Assembly: GCA_041725875.1 (NCBI GenBank)
Contig: JBGRQB010000056.1
Span: forward strand, 1 to 22,935
Direction of reading: 5' to 3'
DNA: 22,935 nucleotides
Source: JBGRQB01 sp041725875
GTDB lineage: Bacteria; Bacteroidota; Ignavibacteria; Ignavibacteriales; Melioribacteraceae
Shown here: positions 1-6,163 of the stretch, piece after piece
Numbering within the stretch: position 1 is the first letter of the stretch
Layout: the number at the start of each line of letters is the position of its first letter
The notes under the pieces: generated by a model
What the model saw: only the letters and a program-made list of their open reading frames with translations
The model's database searches: none
Told to the model about the DNA's origin: nothing
Position numbers and translations under genes: made by a program

Positions 1-86
1 TTCGGGGGGAACTTAATTTCTCTTTTTCCATTTCTCTGTCCTGTTTTTATTAAAAATTAGTCAACTTTTTTCAGGACTAGACACAT

Positions 87-113
87 AAAAAAAGCCCCGA
101 TTCAATCGGGGCT
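87..113 (-). terminator. Rho-independent terminator of the TPR gene
   Basis: A perfect 9-bp stem (AGCCCCGAT / ATCGGGGCT, 93-101 and 105-113) with a 3-nt loop is followed, read on the minus strand, by seven T residues (87-93). It begins five bases after the TAA stop of the TPR gene. On the plus strand there is no T-run after the stem, so it acts for the minus strand. Bases 1-86 hold nothing I can identify. Confidence 0.9.
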
Positions 114-118
114 AAAAT

Positions 119-898
119 TTATTTCATTTCTTTTAATTCGTATTCTGCTCTCTGGCGGAAGTTTTTGTCTTTTTTACACTTTAAGAAATGTTCTTTTGCT
201 TTTGCAGCATTATTTTGTGCTTTATAAGACATAGCCAAGAAGAAATGGGCAGCGGCATTTTTCTTTTTGTTAAGTTTTAGTGACTCAGATGCACTTTTAA
301 TTGAACTTGCATAGTCACCTTTTTCATAGTAAGCATTAGCTAAACCAGCAAATGCATCAGCTCTCGGAAATACTTCATTTGCTTTTTTGAATTTGGAAAT
401 AGCAGCATCCCATTTACTAGCGCCTGTTAAAGTATTACCTTCAACAACAAATGGGTAAGCAATTTTTTCTTTACATTTTTTGATGTTTTTTTCTGCTGCT
501 CTTTTGTATTTCTTGTTTTTTGTCACTTCCATTGTTTTTTCAAAAGCAGCTATTGCATCTTCATATTTTTTTCCTGAAAAAAGTGAAGATCCAATATAAA
601 AATGGGCAGCATCATATTCTGGCTTTAATTTAATTGCTTCCTGAAACGATTGAATTGCTAATTCTGGTTTGTTATTTTTTCGAAGTGCAACACCTTTGCG
701 GAAAAATAATTCTGGGTGTTTTTCTAATTTAAGTGCTTCGTCAATTTTTGCCACAGCACCGGCAAAGTCTCCTGACTTTTGAGCTTTAATAGCTGCATTA
801 TACAACTTCTTGACATCATTACTCATTTCTTGTGCAAAGATGTTAGCACAAAAAATAACTGCTGTCATAAGAAATATTGATAATGTTCTTTTCATCAT
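119..898 (-). CDS. Secreted tetratricopeptide-repeat protein
   Basis: A 259-residue protein with a signal peptide (basic MMKR, hydrophobic core to about residue 20, likely cut after A22 in IFA-QE), so it is exported to the periplasm or surface. The rest is helical repeats: about six TPR-like units near 30-57, 60-93, 94-127, 148-180, 181-214 and 217-248, with recognisable A-x-F-x-x-A-I and G/A-Y/F patterns such as DDAIAAFEK-like and GDYASSIKSA-like stretches. TPR arrays are protein-protein interaction scaffolds; no catalytic domain is present and the partner cannot be told from sequence. It lies 29 nt downstream of the tRNA-Leu gene on the same strand, so it may be co-transcribed with it, and ends in a strong terminator. 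AAGG 7 nt before the first of two Met codons supports the start used. Confidence 0.85.
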   Translation of the reverse strand: MMKRTLSIFLMTAVIFCANIFAQEMSNDVKKLYNAAIKAQKSGDFAGAVAKIDEALKLEKHPELFFRKGVALRKNNKPELAIQSFQEAIKLKPEYDAAHFYIGSSLFSGKKYEDAIAAFEKTMEVTKNKKYKRAAEKNIKKCKEKIAYPFVVEGNTLTGASKWDAAISKFKKANEVFPRADAFAGLANAYYEKGDYASSIKSASESLKLNKKKNAAAHFFLAMSYKAQNNAAKAKEHFLKCKKDKNFRQRAEYELKEMK

Positions 899-927
899 CC
901 TACTACCTTAATTTAATTAAAAAGAGC

Positions 928-1014
928 TGGTGCGGAAGACGGGACTTGAACCCGTACGCCCGAGCGAGCACTACCCCCTCAAGATAGCGTGTCTACCAAT
1001 TCCACCACTTCCGC
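928..1014 (-). tRNA. tRNA-Leu, anticodon GAG
   Basis: Read on the minus strand this folds as a class II tRNA of 87 nt including an encoded CCA. The acceptor stem GCGGAAG pairs with CTTCCGC, the D-loop contains the usual AATTGGTAGACA, the anticodon loop is TTGAGGG within stem CTATC/GGTAG (one T-G pair), there is a long variable arm, and the T-loop is GTTCAAGTC. The anticodon GAG reads CUU/CUC leucine codons. A long variable arm is a known mark of tRNA-Leu. Confidence 0.97.
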
Positions 1015-1028
1015 AAAAAACAGGTCTA

Positions 1029-1057
1029 AAAATATGAGTCATCCAGCTAAAAATCAA
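1029..1057 (-). promoter_or_regulatory. Candidate promoter of tRNA-Leu
   Basis: On the minus strand TTGATT (1052-1057) is followed after exactly 17 nt by TATTTT (1029-1034). Transcription would begin a few bases upstream of the tRNA 5' end at 1014. The match is to the general sigma-70 pattern and the region is AT-rich, so chance is possible. Confidence 0.4.
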
Positions 1058-1112
1058 TAAATTATTTAACAAAATTCAGGAAGATGAATAATAATTGTCA
1101 TTTAAGCCAATT

Positions 1113-1580
1113 TTAGCGCATATTTTTATGCATCTTTCTCATTTTTCTTTGGCCCATTATCAAATTTCTGACCTCCTTTCGTAACCGACGTTCAAAAAGT
1201 ATGAAAGATGCGACTTGCTCTTCAGTTAAAATATCACTTAAACCTTTAATAAAACTGTTTCGCTCGGCAACAATTTCAGATTCAATGTTTAAAGATGCTT
1301 CAATAGTGGAAAAGTAGCTTCCGTCTTTGTTTTTTACTTGCTTTCTTAGAGCATGAAGTATACTGTCTTTTTCTTTAGAAAGTTCCTTCATTCTGTTTTT
1401 ATGAGCAGTTCTTCGGGCAAAAAAGCGTAAACTGGTCTTTTCATCAAGGTTCAGGACTGAAATGAGCTTGCTGTTAATAAGCTGCTCAATTTTTTCATTA
1501 TCCATCATTTTTCTTTCAAATCCGCCTTGAGCAAAGCAAACTGCTGTCATAATTAAAAACAAGATTATCTTCTTAATCAT
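1113..1580 (-). CDS. Spy/CpxP-like periplasmic protein (LTxxQ-type)
   Basis: About 155 residues with a signal peptide (MIKKIILFLIMTAVCFA, cut before Q). The mature part is charged and helical, rich in Met, Lys and Arg, and has a Spy/CpxP-like motif, LTEEQVASFILFERR, near residues 117-131. Family members are periplasmic chaperone or metal-stress sensors. The gene follows the anti-sigma gene: AGGAG (1587-1591) overlaps that gene's TAG stop. The site sits 6 nt from the second Met codon and only 3 nt from the first (1583), so I use the second. Context suggests it is an output or feedback component of the neighbouring ECF sigma factor. No terminator is visible before the tRNA. Confidence 0.75.
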   Translation of the reverse strand: MIKKIILFLIMTAVCFAQGGFERKMMDNEKIEQLINSKLISVLNLDEKTSLRFFARRTAHKNRMKELSKEKDSILHALRKQVKNKDGSYFSTIEASLNIESEIVAERNSFIKGLSDILTEEQVASFILFERRLRKEVRNLIMGQRKMRKMHKNMR

Positions 1581-1589
1581 CATAAACTC

Positions 1590-2204
1590 CTAAAGTCTTT
1601 CTTTAGAATCTATAGTTTTCAAAATTTTTTCTATCTCTTCGGTTGAGACGGAAAAATCATTTAATTCATTGAGATAGTTATCTCTGTCAAAAATATCTGT
1701 AAAATTTGTTTCACTGGTCTGATAAACCAGATTGGTATTTATTTCTTCATCAAGTTGCAAAAAACTGGAAGACGAAATTAAATCTTCTTCTATAAGATCG
1801 TCAAGATAATATTCATCCGAATCAATTAAGAGATCGTAACTCGATGTATCTGCAAATATAGGGGCATTTTCAAAAGCCGTATTATTATCAAGCTTGATGA
1901 AATTTAACCCGATTGCAACCAGCATTACTGTCGGAAAGGCAAATTTAACAAACCCAAACATTTTTCTTTTGCGATTCACCTTTTCGTCAATTTTTACTCT
2001 TGTTCTCGGAAGCAGATTTGTGAAATATTCTTCCGAAGTTTCCACATTTGCTTCATCAAACAGTTCAAATTTTATTTTTTCTTTTTCAAATATATCTGCC
2101 AGTTCACTGTCTCTGTTTAATTCGGAGATAAATTTGTTTTTTTCAATATCTGTCATTTCCCCCGACAAATACATCAAAACCATTTCTTTTTTAAAGTTTT
2201 CCAT
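1590..2204 (-). CDS. Zinc-less membrane anti-sigma factor
   Basis: A 204-residue protein with an N-terminal helical cytoplasmic part (1-80) that begins like anti-sigma domains (a short MYLSGEMTDIEK-like segment), one membrane helix at about 84-103, and a strongly acidic, Ser/Asp-rich exported tail. The HxxxCxxC zinc motif of ZAS anti-sigma factors is absent, as there is no Cys in the N-terminal part. Its start lies inside the end of the sigma gene (14-nt overlap) with CGGAG 7 nt upstream, the usual translational coupling of a sigma/anti-sigma pair. Role is inferred from position and topology: it should hold the adjacent ECF sigma at the membrane. The sequence itself is poorly conserved, so the family call is moderate. 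Confidence 0.7.
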   Translation of the reverse strand: MENFKKEMVLMYLSGEMTDIEKNKFISELNRDSELADIFEKEKIKFELFDEANVETSEEYFTNLLPRTRVKIDEKVNRKRKMFGFVKFAFPTVMLVAIGLNFIKLDNNTAFENAPIFADTSSYDLLIDSDEYYLDDLIEEDLISSSSFLQLDEEINTNLVYQTSETNFTDIFDRDNYLNELNDFSVSTEEIEKILKTIDSKERL

Positions 2205-2760
2205 CCATTAACTCCGATACTTTTTTAATTGCATTAAAATAACTTGCTTTTAATCCGCCTACAGATTTTCCTGTAATTTCAGAGATCTCTTCGTATGTAA
2301 GTGAATCAAATTTTCTATATATAAATACTTCTCGTTGCTTAACCGGCAGTTTTTGCAGAACATTTTCTAAAATTTCCAATTTCTCTTTATCTTCAGCTGA
2401 TTTAACAATATCATTTCCATTGGAAATTTGTGCTACATTTTCATCTTCTATTCCGATAAACTGTCTTAACTTCTGCTTTCTTATATAATTTAATGTTCTT
2501 GTTGATGTAATTTTATAGATCCAGGTTGAAAGAGCAGAATTAAATTTAAAAGTATTCAGTTTTTTATAAAGAACGATTAAAACTTCCTGAGTTACCTCGT
2601 CAGCATCCAGGTGAGATCCAAGCATTCTACGAACCTGCCAGTAGATTTGCTGCTGGTATTTCCGTACTATCTTGTTAAAAGCTGATTCATCCCCCTGAAT
2701 GAACGCTTTTATTATTTCAAATTCTTCAGTTTTTGTCATAAATCCGATTGTTTTAATCAT
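2191..2760 (-). CDS. ECF-family RNA polymerase sigma factor
   Basis: A 189-residue sigma factor with only regions 2 and 4, as in ECF sigma factors. Region 2 covers about 23-95, with the DADEVTQEVLIVLYKKL and STWIYKITSTRTLNYIR segments. Region 4 covers about 130-183, with the helix-turn-helix around LTYEEISEITGKSVGGLKAS. It heads a three-gene unit with the anti-sigma and Spy-like genes. The start is uncertain: neither the Met at 2760 nor the Met at 2739 (MTKTEEFE) has a good Shine-Dalgarno site, and the second fits family N-termini better. A TATATTTG element lies immediately upstream of 2760 and could be a promoter -10/-7 box, which would also favour the shorter form. Confidence 0.93.
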   Translation of the reverse strand: MIKTIGFMTKTEEFEIIKAFIQGDESAFNKIVRKYQQQIYWQVRRMLGSHLDADEVTQEVLIVLYKKLNTFKFNSALSTWIYKITSTRTLNYIRKQKLRQFIGIEDENVAQISNGNDIVKSAEDKEKLEILENVLQKLPVKQREVFIYRKFDSLTYEEISEITGKSVGGLKASYFNAIKKVSELMDGKL

Positions 2761-2837
2761 TTGACAAATATAACAACAAAAAGGTTTAATCGCCGCATTT
2801 TAAACCCAATTGCAGTTTGCTGTGTCAAACAGACAAA
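2759..2837. promoter_or_regulatory. Divergent control region with three inverted repeats
   Basis: The short gap between the ECF sigma gene and the Spy-like gene holds three dyads: ATTTG-A-CAAAT (2759-2769, overlapping the sigma start codon), GGTTTAA-N10-TTAAACC (2783-2806) and GTTTG-N6-CAAAC (2815-2830). The last is part of a larger imperfect dyad running to 2837. These are seen directly. That they are operators or sigma-recognition sites is inference; I could not find a GGAAC-type ECF -35 here. Confidence 0.35.
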
Positions 2838-2862
2838 TTCAACCAAAACCACGGAGGAAAAA

Positions 2863-3342
2863 ATGAAAAACATAACATTAAAAGCAGTAGTAGTATTTTT
2901 ATTTGTTGCTTTAACAGGCAGCTTCTTTGCACAACAAGGCAGAATGATGCAAGGGAAAAAAGGACAGATGTGTCAGGAAATGAAATTATCTGACGATCAG
3001 CTTAAGAAAATTCAGACTTTAAGAATTGAACATCAGGAATATGCAGTTGATATCAGAACTGAAATGCAGAAAAATCGTCTGGCAATTAAAAAGCTTATGC
3101 TTAATGATAATTTCGATGAAAATGAATTATTGAATCTTTCACGTGCTAACAGTGATTTGCAGGCAAAGATTAAAGATTCAAAATTAAAAATGAAGCTTGA
3201 TGTTTATAAGTTATTGAATGCGGATCAGAAAAAAATCTGGAAGAAAAGATTTTTACAAATGGGTAAAAAAATGCACCGCGTGCAAAAAGCGATGAAGCGC
3301 GGAAAGTCTCAGAAATTTCAGAAAAGACAAAACAGATCATAA
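2863..3342 (+). CDS. Spy/CpxP-like periplasmic protein
   Basis: A 159-residue protein with a clear signal peptide (residues 1-23, ending SFFA before QQG). The mature part is helical and very rich in Lys and Met, and carries two LTxxQ-like signatures, LSDDQLKKI (42-50) and LLNADQKKIW near the C terminus. These are typical of Spy/CpxP and zinc-resistance-associated proteins. The start ATG is chosen because GGAGG (2853-2857) sits 5 nt upstream. An upstream in-frame TTG at 2761 would remove the signal peptide from the N terminus. It is divergent from an ECF sigma gene whose own operon encodes a second Spy-like protein, so both are likely envelope-stress outputs. Confidence 0.82.
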   Translation: MKNITLKAVVVFLFVALTGSFFAQQGRMMQGKKGQMCQEMKLSDDQLKKIQTLRIEHQEYAVDIRTEMQKNRLAIKKLMLNDNFDENELLNLSRANSDLQAKIKDSKLKMKLDVYKLLNADQKKIWKKRFLQMGKKMHRVQKAMKRGKSQKFQKRQNRS

Positions 3343-3344
3343 AT

Positions 3345-3367
3345 AAAAACCCCGTTAAGGGGTTTTT
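3345..3367. terminator. Bidirectional terminator between convergent genes
   Basis: AAAAACCCC (3345-3353) and GGGGTTTTT (3359-3367) form a perfect 9-bp stem with a GTTAA loop. The flanks give a T-run in both directions. It sits 2 nt after the Spy-like gene's stop and directly abuts the TAG of the convergent reductase gene, so it serves both. Confidence 0.9.
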
Positions 3368-4060
3368 CTATAAATCACCAAATACTGATCTGAGCACAAC
3401 TTTTTCCGGTACGGCTCTCCCTTCTAACTTTAACAATCCCCAAATCGTTTCAGCAACATCTTCAGGTCGCATCATTCTTTCTTCAAATTTGGTTCTGAGT
3501 TTTTCATCCCAGATAGGAGTGGCTGTTGCACCGGGTAAAATGTTTACAACTTTTATATTATGTTTTCTGACTTCTTCGCGCATAACATCAAGAAACCCCA
3601 TTAAACCAAGCTTTGCCGCAGTGTAAGCTGCACTGTTAGGAAATATTTTTTCAGCCACAACAGAAATTATATTTATTATTGTGCCTTCTTTTCTTTCAAT
3701 CATACCGGGCAGAACCGATTTGATTGTATAAATACTTCCAAGCAAATTAACGGAAATCATTTTTTCAATATTTTCTACAGATTGTTTTTCCACCAGATTA
3801 AAATCAACAGCGCCTGCATTATTAACAAGACAACTAACATCTCCCTGCTTGCTGATGTTGTTGTACGTATTTAATACGTCTGTACTACTGGTTATATCCA
3901 GCGGAAAAGAAGATACGGCCGGAAAAGCATCTGATAGCTCTTTAAGCAGATTTTCTCTTCTTCCGGAAACTGCCATAGCCATTTTATCTTCAGATAGTTT
4001 TTCAACAATTGCTTTTCCAATTCCGGAGCCTGCTCCGGTTATCCAGGTAATTTTTTCCAT
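3368..4060 (-). CDS. Short-chain dehydrogenase/reductase, possible sepiapterin reductase
   Basis: A 230-residue classical SDR. The NAD(P)-binding TGAGSGIG is at 8-15 and NNAG at 80-83, with a catalytic set N105, S133, Y146 and K150 (YTAAK). GRR at 33-35 after the second strand suggests NADPH preference. The gene lies 4 nt after GTP cyclohydrolase I and is the last of the operon that also has 6-pyruvoyl-tetrahydropterin synthase. The C-terminal half (PGATATPIW, MMRPEDVAE, the LRS..GDL ending) resembles what I recall of the Chlorobium tepidum sepiapterin reductase, but related endings occur in other SDRs. SDR membership is certain; the pterin substrate is inferred from context and this partial likeness. 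Confidence 0.9.
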   Translation of the reverse strand: MEKITWITGAGSGIGKAIVEKLSEDKMAMAVSGRRENLLKELSDAFPAVSSFPLDITSSTDVLNTYNNISKQGDVSCLVNNAGAVDFNLVEKQSVENIEKMISVNLLGSIYTIKSVLPGMIERKEGTIINIISVVAEKIFPNSAAYTAAKLGLMGFLDVMREEVRKHNIKVVNILPGATATPIWDEKLRTKFEERMMRPEDVAETIWGLLKLEGRAVPEKVVLRSVFGDL

Positions 4061-4064
4061 AATA

Positions 4065-4631
4065 TTAATGTAATTTGTTTGATGTTAAATTAAGAAATTC
4101 AACTCTTGCACTTGGTTCATCGTGAAAAGCTCCTAACATTGCACTTGTTGTTGTTACTGAGTTTTGTTTTTCAACGCCTCTCATCATCATACACATATGC
4201 TGTGCTTCGGCAACAACTGCAACACCAAGCGGATCAAGGTATTCCTGAATAACTTCAGCAACCTGACGAGTTAATCTTTCCTGAATTTGCAATCTTCTGG
4301 CAAACATATCTACCAGACGAGGAATTTTGCTTAAACCAACAACCTTACCATTTGGAATATATGCAACATGCATTTTTCCAAAAAACGGTAATATGTGATG
4401 TTCGCACATACTGAAAAAATCTATATCTTTAACCAGCACCATTTCATCATACTTCTGAGTAAAAATAGCACCGTTTAAGATTTCGTCAACATTTTGTTTA
4501 TAGCCCTGAGTTAAAAACTCATAAGCCTTTGCCACCCTGTGAGGTGTTTTTATTAATCCTTCTCTATTTGGATCTTCTCCAATTTCAGTCAGCAATGAAG
4601 TTACAAGTCCTTCGGTTTTTTCTATATTCAA
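4065..4631 (-). CDS. folE: GTP cyclohydrolase I
   Basis: A 188-residue protein covering the whole catalytic domain of GTP cyclohydrolase I, which converts GTP to 7,8-dihydroneopterin triphosphate. Visible motifs are KTPHRVAKAYEF, the zinc and catalytic site SMCEHHILPFFGK (C76, H79 zinc; H78 catalytic), GLSKIPRLVDMFARRLQ, and AEAQHMCMMMRGV with the third zinc ligand C147. This is the zinc-dependent FolE1 type. The start codon is TTG at 4631, 7 nt after GGAG, and overlaps the TGA stop of the preceding pterin synthase gene by 4 nt. The product feeds folate, queuosine or biopterin pathways; neighbours point to the pterin branch. Confidence 0.97.
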   Translation of the reverse strand: MNIEKTEGLVTSLLTEIGEDPNREGLIKTPHRVAKAYEFLTQGYKQNVDEILNGAIFTQKYDEMVLVKDIDFFSMCEHHILPFFGKMHVAYIPNGKVVGLSKIPRLVDMFARRLQIQERLTRQVAEVIQEYLDPLGVAVVAEAQHMCMMMRGVEKQNSVTTTSAMLGAFHDEPSARVEFLNLTSNKLH

Positions 4632-5041
4632 TGCTTGTCTCCTCTATATTCTACATAGTTGTTTTGCGTTTCATATAATTTAACAGAATAAAGTTCTCCG
4701 GCTGGTAATTTATCTTCCAGCTGTTTCCAGATTGCAATACAAATATTTTCAGAAGAAGGAATAATTCCTTTTAGAAAATCTACATCCAGATTTAGGTTTT
4801 GATGATCCAGTTTATCAACAACATGATCTAAAATAATTTTTTTCAATGTTTTAAGATCGATCAAATAACCGGTTTCTTTATTCACTTCGCCGCAAACAAC
4901 CACCTCTAAAACGTAATTGTGTCCGTGTCCGTTCGGATTGCTGCATTTACCATATACTTCCATATTTTTCTCATATGAAAAATCAGGATTATATAATCTG
5001 TGAGAAGCAGCAAAAGTTTCTCTTCTTGTTATATATACCAT
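4628..5041 (-). CDS. 6-pyruvoyl-tetrahydropterin synthase / QueD family protein
   Basis: A 137-residue COG0720 protein. Zinc ligands are H14 (in FAASHRLY), H39 and H41 (GHGHNY), the catalytic Cys is C33, the LDH pair is D79/H80, and E124 (YETQNN) should bind the pterin. The spacing C-x5-HGHNY and the segments GKCSNPNGHGHNY, LDHQNLNLDV and VKLYETQNNYVEY closely match the animal 6-pyruvoyl-tetrahydropterin synthase as I recall it (C43, H49, H51, D89, E134), rather than the shorter C-x3-HGH spacing of QueD. This favours conversion of dihydroneopterin triphosphate to 6-pyruvoyl-tetrahydropterin; QueD activity cannot be excluded. Its ATG follows directly on the peroxiredoxin stop codon. Confidence 0.93.
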   Translation of the reverse strand: MVYITRRETFAASHRLYNPDFSYEKNMEVYGKCSNPNGHGHNYVLEVVVCGEVNKETGYLIDLKTLKKIILDHVVDKLDHQNLNLDVDFLKGIIPSSENICIAIWKQLEDKLPAGELYSVKLYETQNNYVEYRGDKH

Positions 5042-5503
5042 TTACTTACTTTCCTTCAGGTATTCCAAAATATCATCAATATGTCCCTTAACTTTTACCT
5101 TGGGATATATTTTTTCAATTTTTCCGTTTTCATCTATGATGAATGTACTTCTTACAATTCCCATATATGTTCTGCCGGCCATCTTTTTTTCCTGCCAGAC
5201 TCCATATTTTTGTACAACTTCTATTTCTTCATCTACAAGCAGACGAAAAGGAAGATTATTCTTTTCCTTAAATCTCTGGTGAGATTTCTGTGAATCTTTA
5301 CTTATACCAAGAACCACTGTATTTAATTTTTCAAATTCAGGATGATTATCTCTGAAATCACAAGCTTCTGTAGTACATCCGGGAGTGCTGTCTTTAGGAT
5401 AAAAATAAATTACAACTTTCTGTCCCTTAAAATCTTTTAGCGATACCTTTGCTCCGGTGTCGTCAATCAAAGTAAAGGCCGGTGCCTTTTTTCCAACTTC
5501 CAT
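5042..5503 (-). CDS. bcp: Thioredoxin-dependent peroxiredoxin, BCP/PrxQ type
   Basis: A roughly 153-residue AhpC/TSA-family peroxidase that reduces hydrogen peroxide and alkyl hydroperoxides with thioredoxin. The peroxidatic Cys lies in STPGCTTEAC with the resolving Cys five residues later, the arrangement of the atypical 2-Cys BCP group; the conserved Arg is in GIVRSTFIID. GGAGG (5511-5515) is 7 nt from the Met at 5503 but only 1 nt from the Met at 5509, so the second Met is used. It is the first gene of the pterin operon and is divergent from a Fur-family gene, with a 12-bp palindrome just upstream of its ribosome site, suggesting metal- or peroxide-responsive control. Confidence 0.95.
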   Translation of the reverse strand: MEVGKKAPAFTLIDDTGAKVSLKDFKGQKVVIYFYPKDSTPGCTTEACDFRDNHPEFEKLNTVVLGISKDSQKSHQRFKEKNNLPFRLLVDEEIEVVQKYGVWQEKKMAGRTYMGIVRSTFIIDENGKIEKIYPKVKVKGHIDDILEYLKESK

Positions 5504-5525
5504 TTTCATACCTCCGGTAAAATTT

Positions 5526-5554
5526 ATAATTTAGATTGAGTAAATCTAAATTAT
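5526..5554. promoter_or_regulatory. Palindromic operator, likely for the Fur-family protein
   Basis: ATAATTTAGATT (5526-5537) and AATCTAAATTAT (5543-5554) form a perfect 12-bp inverted repeat around GAGTA. It lies 11 bp upstream of the peroxiredoxin Shine-Dalgarno site in the gap shared with the Fur-family gene. Its core TTAGATT/AATCTAA is of the AT-rich heptamer type bound by Fur and PerR proteins. Binding by the neighbouring regulator is inferred. Confidence 0.7.
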
Positions 5555-5599
5555 TTATCTGAAAATAAAAAGACTATATAACCTTTTTGTTTTTTCGTT

Positions 5600-5628
5600 T
5601 TGTTAGTTTAAAAATTATTGATTAAATT
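5600..5628 (+). promoter_or_regulatory. Candidate promoter of the Fur-family gene
   Basis: TTGTTA (5600-5605) and TAAATT (5623-5628) are 17 nt apart. Transcription would start near 5635, inside the second operator-like site. Both boxes are imperfect and the region is AT-rich. Confidence 0.4.
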
Positions 5629-5630
5629 AT

Positions 5631-5646
5631 GTAGACTAAATCTAAA
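5631..5646. promoter_or_regulatory. Second Fur-type site, autoregulatory position
   Basis: GTAGACT-A-AATCTAA reads as an imperfect 7-1-7 dyad, and its TAAATCTAAA (5637-5646) is identical to 5541-5550 in the first operator. It covers the predicted transcription start of the Fur-family gene and lies 9 nt before its Shine-Dalgarno site, as expected for self-repression. Confidence 0.55.
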
Positions 5647-5665
5647 CTTTAAAAAAGGATTAATT

Positions 5666-6136
5666 TTGAAGAATAACAAAGAGCACGAAATTTTTACAGC
5701 TTTTTTGAAAAACGGAAAAAATCGTATCACTCCTGAAAGATTTTTAGTTTTAGATGCCGCACTTGCCTACGAAGGTCATTTTGGCGCCGATGAGTTATAC
5801 ATTGAAATGAGAAACAGTAATGTTAACGTCTCCAGAGCAACTGTTTATAACACTCTGGAATTGATTTCACAATGTGGTTTAATTGCAAAAAGAAATTTTG
5901 GTGATAACAGAACCTGCTACGAAAGAAAATTCGGCGAAGAAAATCACGACCATGTAGTTTGTACAAATTGTGGAAAGATAACTGAATTTCACTCAGACAA
6001 AATCAAAGAAGTAATTGATGAAATTTGCGGCGGACTCGATTTCGATTTTACATTTGAATCTTATTCGTTTAATATTTATGGAAGCTGCAGAGATCCTAAA
6101 AATTGCTCACACCCGTTAAACACTGATGATAATTAG
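5666..6136 (+). CDS. Fur-family metal-dependent regulator (Fur or PerR type)
   Basis: About 156 residues: winged helix (about 1-85, recognition region NVSRATVYNTLELI) and dimerisation domain. The start is taken as TTG 5666 because AAGGA (5655-5659) lies 6 nt upstream; an earlier TTG at 5618 lacks one and would place the operator inside the gene. Candidate regulatory metal ligands are H38, E86, H94, H96 and E107. Glu at 107 (CGKITEF) matches Fur, whereas PerR has Asp there. The structural zinc site has C99-x2-C102, but the second pair is C141-x5-C147 rather than C-x2-C. The divergent peroxiredoxin suggests a PerR-like target, so iron versus peroxide sensing is unresolved. Confidence 0.92.
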   Translation: MKNNKEHEIFTAFLKNGKNRITPERFLVLDAALAYEGHFGADELYIEMRNSNVNVSRATVYNTLELISQCGLIAKRNFGDNRTCYERKFGEENHDHVVCTNCGKITEFHSDKIKEVIDEICGGLDFDFTFESYSFNIYGSCRDPKNCSHPLNTDDN

Positions 6137-6163
6137 TATTAGTTAGCTTTAACTAATACTAAT
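6132..6163. repeat. 14-bp perfect hairpin across two convergent stop codons
   Basis: ATTAGTATTAGTTA (6132-6145) and TAACTAATACTAAT (6150-6163) pair perfectly around GCTT. The stop codons of the Fur-family gene (6134-6136) and of the convergent phosphatase gene (6139-6141) both lie in the left arm. The stem is AT-rich and no T-run follows on either strand, so it is not a standard intrinsic terminator, but it may end or protect both transcripts. Confidence 0.7.

Noticed and set aside
1894..2211. Plus-strand open frame opposite the anti-sigma gene
   Set aside because: Ser/Phe-rich low-complexity translation typical of the reverse strand of a Lys/Glu-rich gene, without a ribosome site; a shadow frame.
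2765..2772. TATATTTG as a Bacteroidetes-type -7 promoter box for the first ECF sigma gene
   Set aside because: It matches TAnnTTTG, but no TTTG -33 box lies at the right distance and the strong Shine-Dalgarno use in this window argues against Bacteroidetes-type signals; left as a remark on start choice.
2761..2862. Longer form of the plus-strand Spy-like protein starting at TTG 2761
   Set aside because: It would bury the signal peptide 34 residues inside the protein and has no ribosome site, while GGAGG lies 5 nt before the ATG at 2863.
4065..5041. Queuosine (preQ0) cluster
   Set aside because: folE and a COG0720 gene are shared with that pathway, but queC, queE and queF are absent here and the Cys-His spacing fits PTPS better. 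Not fully excluded.
5618..5665. Earlier TTG start for the Fur-family gene
   Set aside because: No Shine-Dalgarno site, adds 16 residues foreign to the family, and would place the operator-like site inside the coding region.
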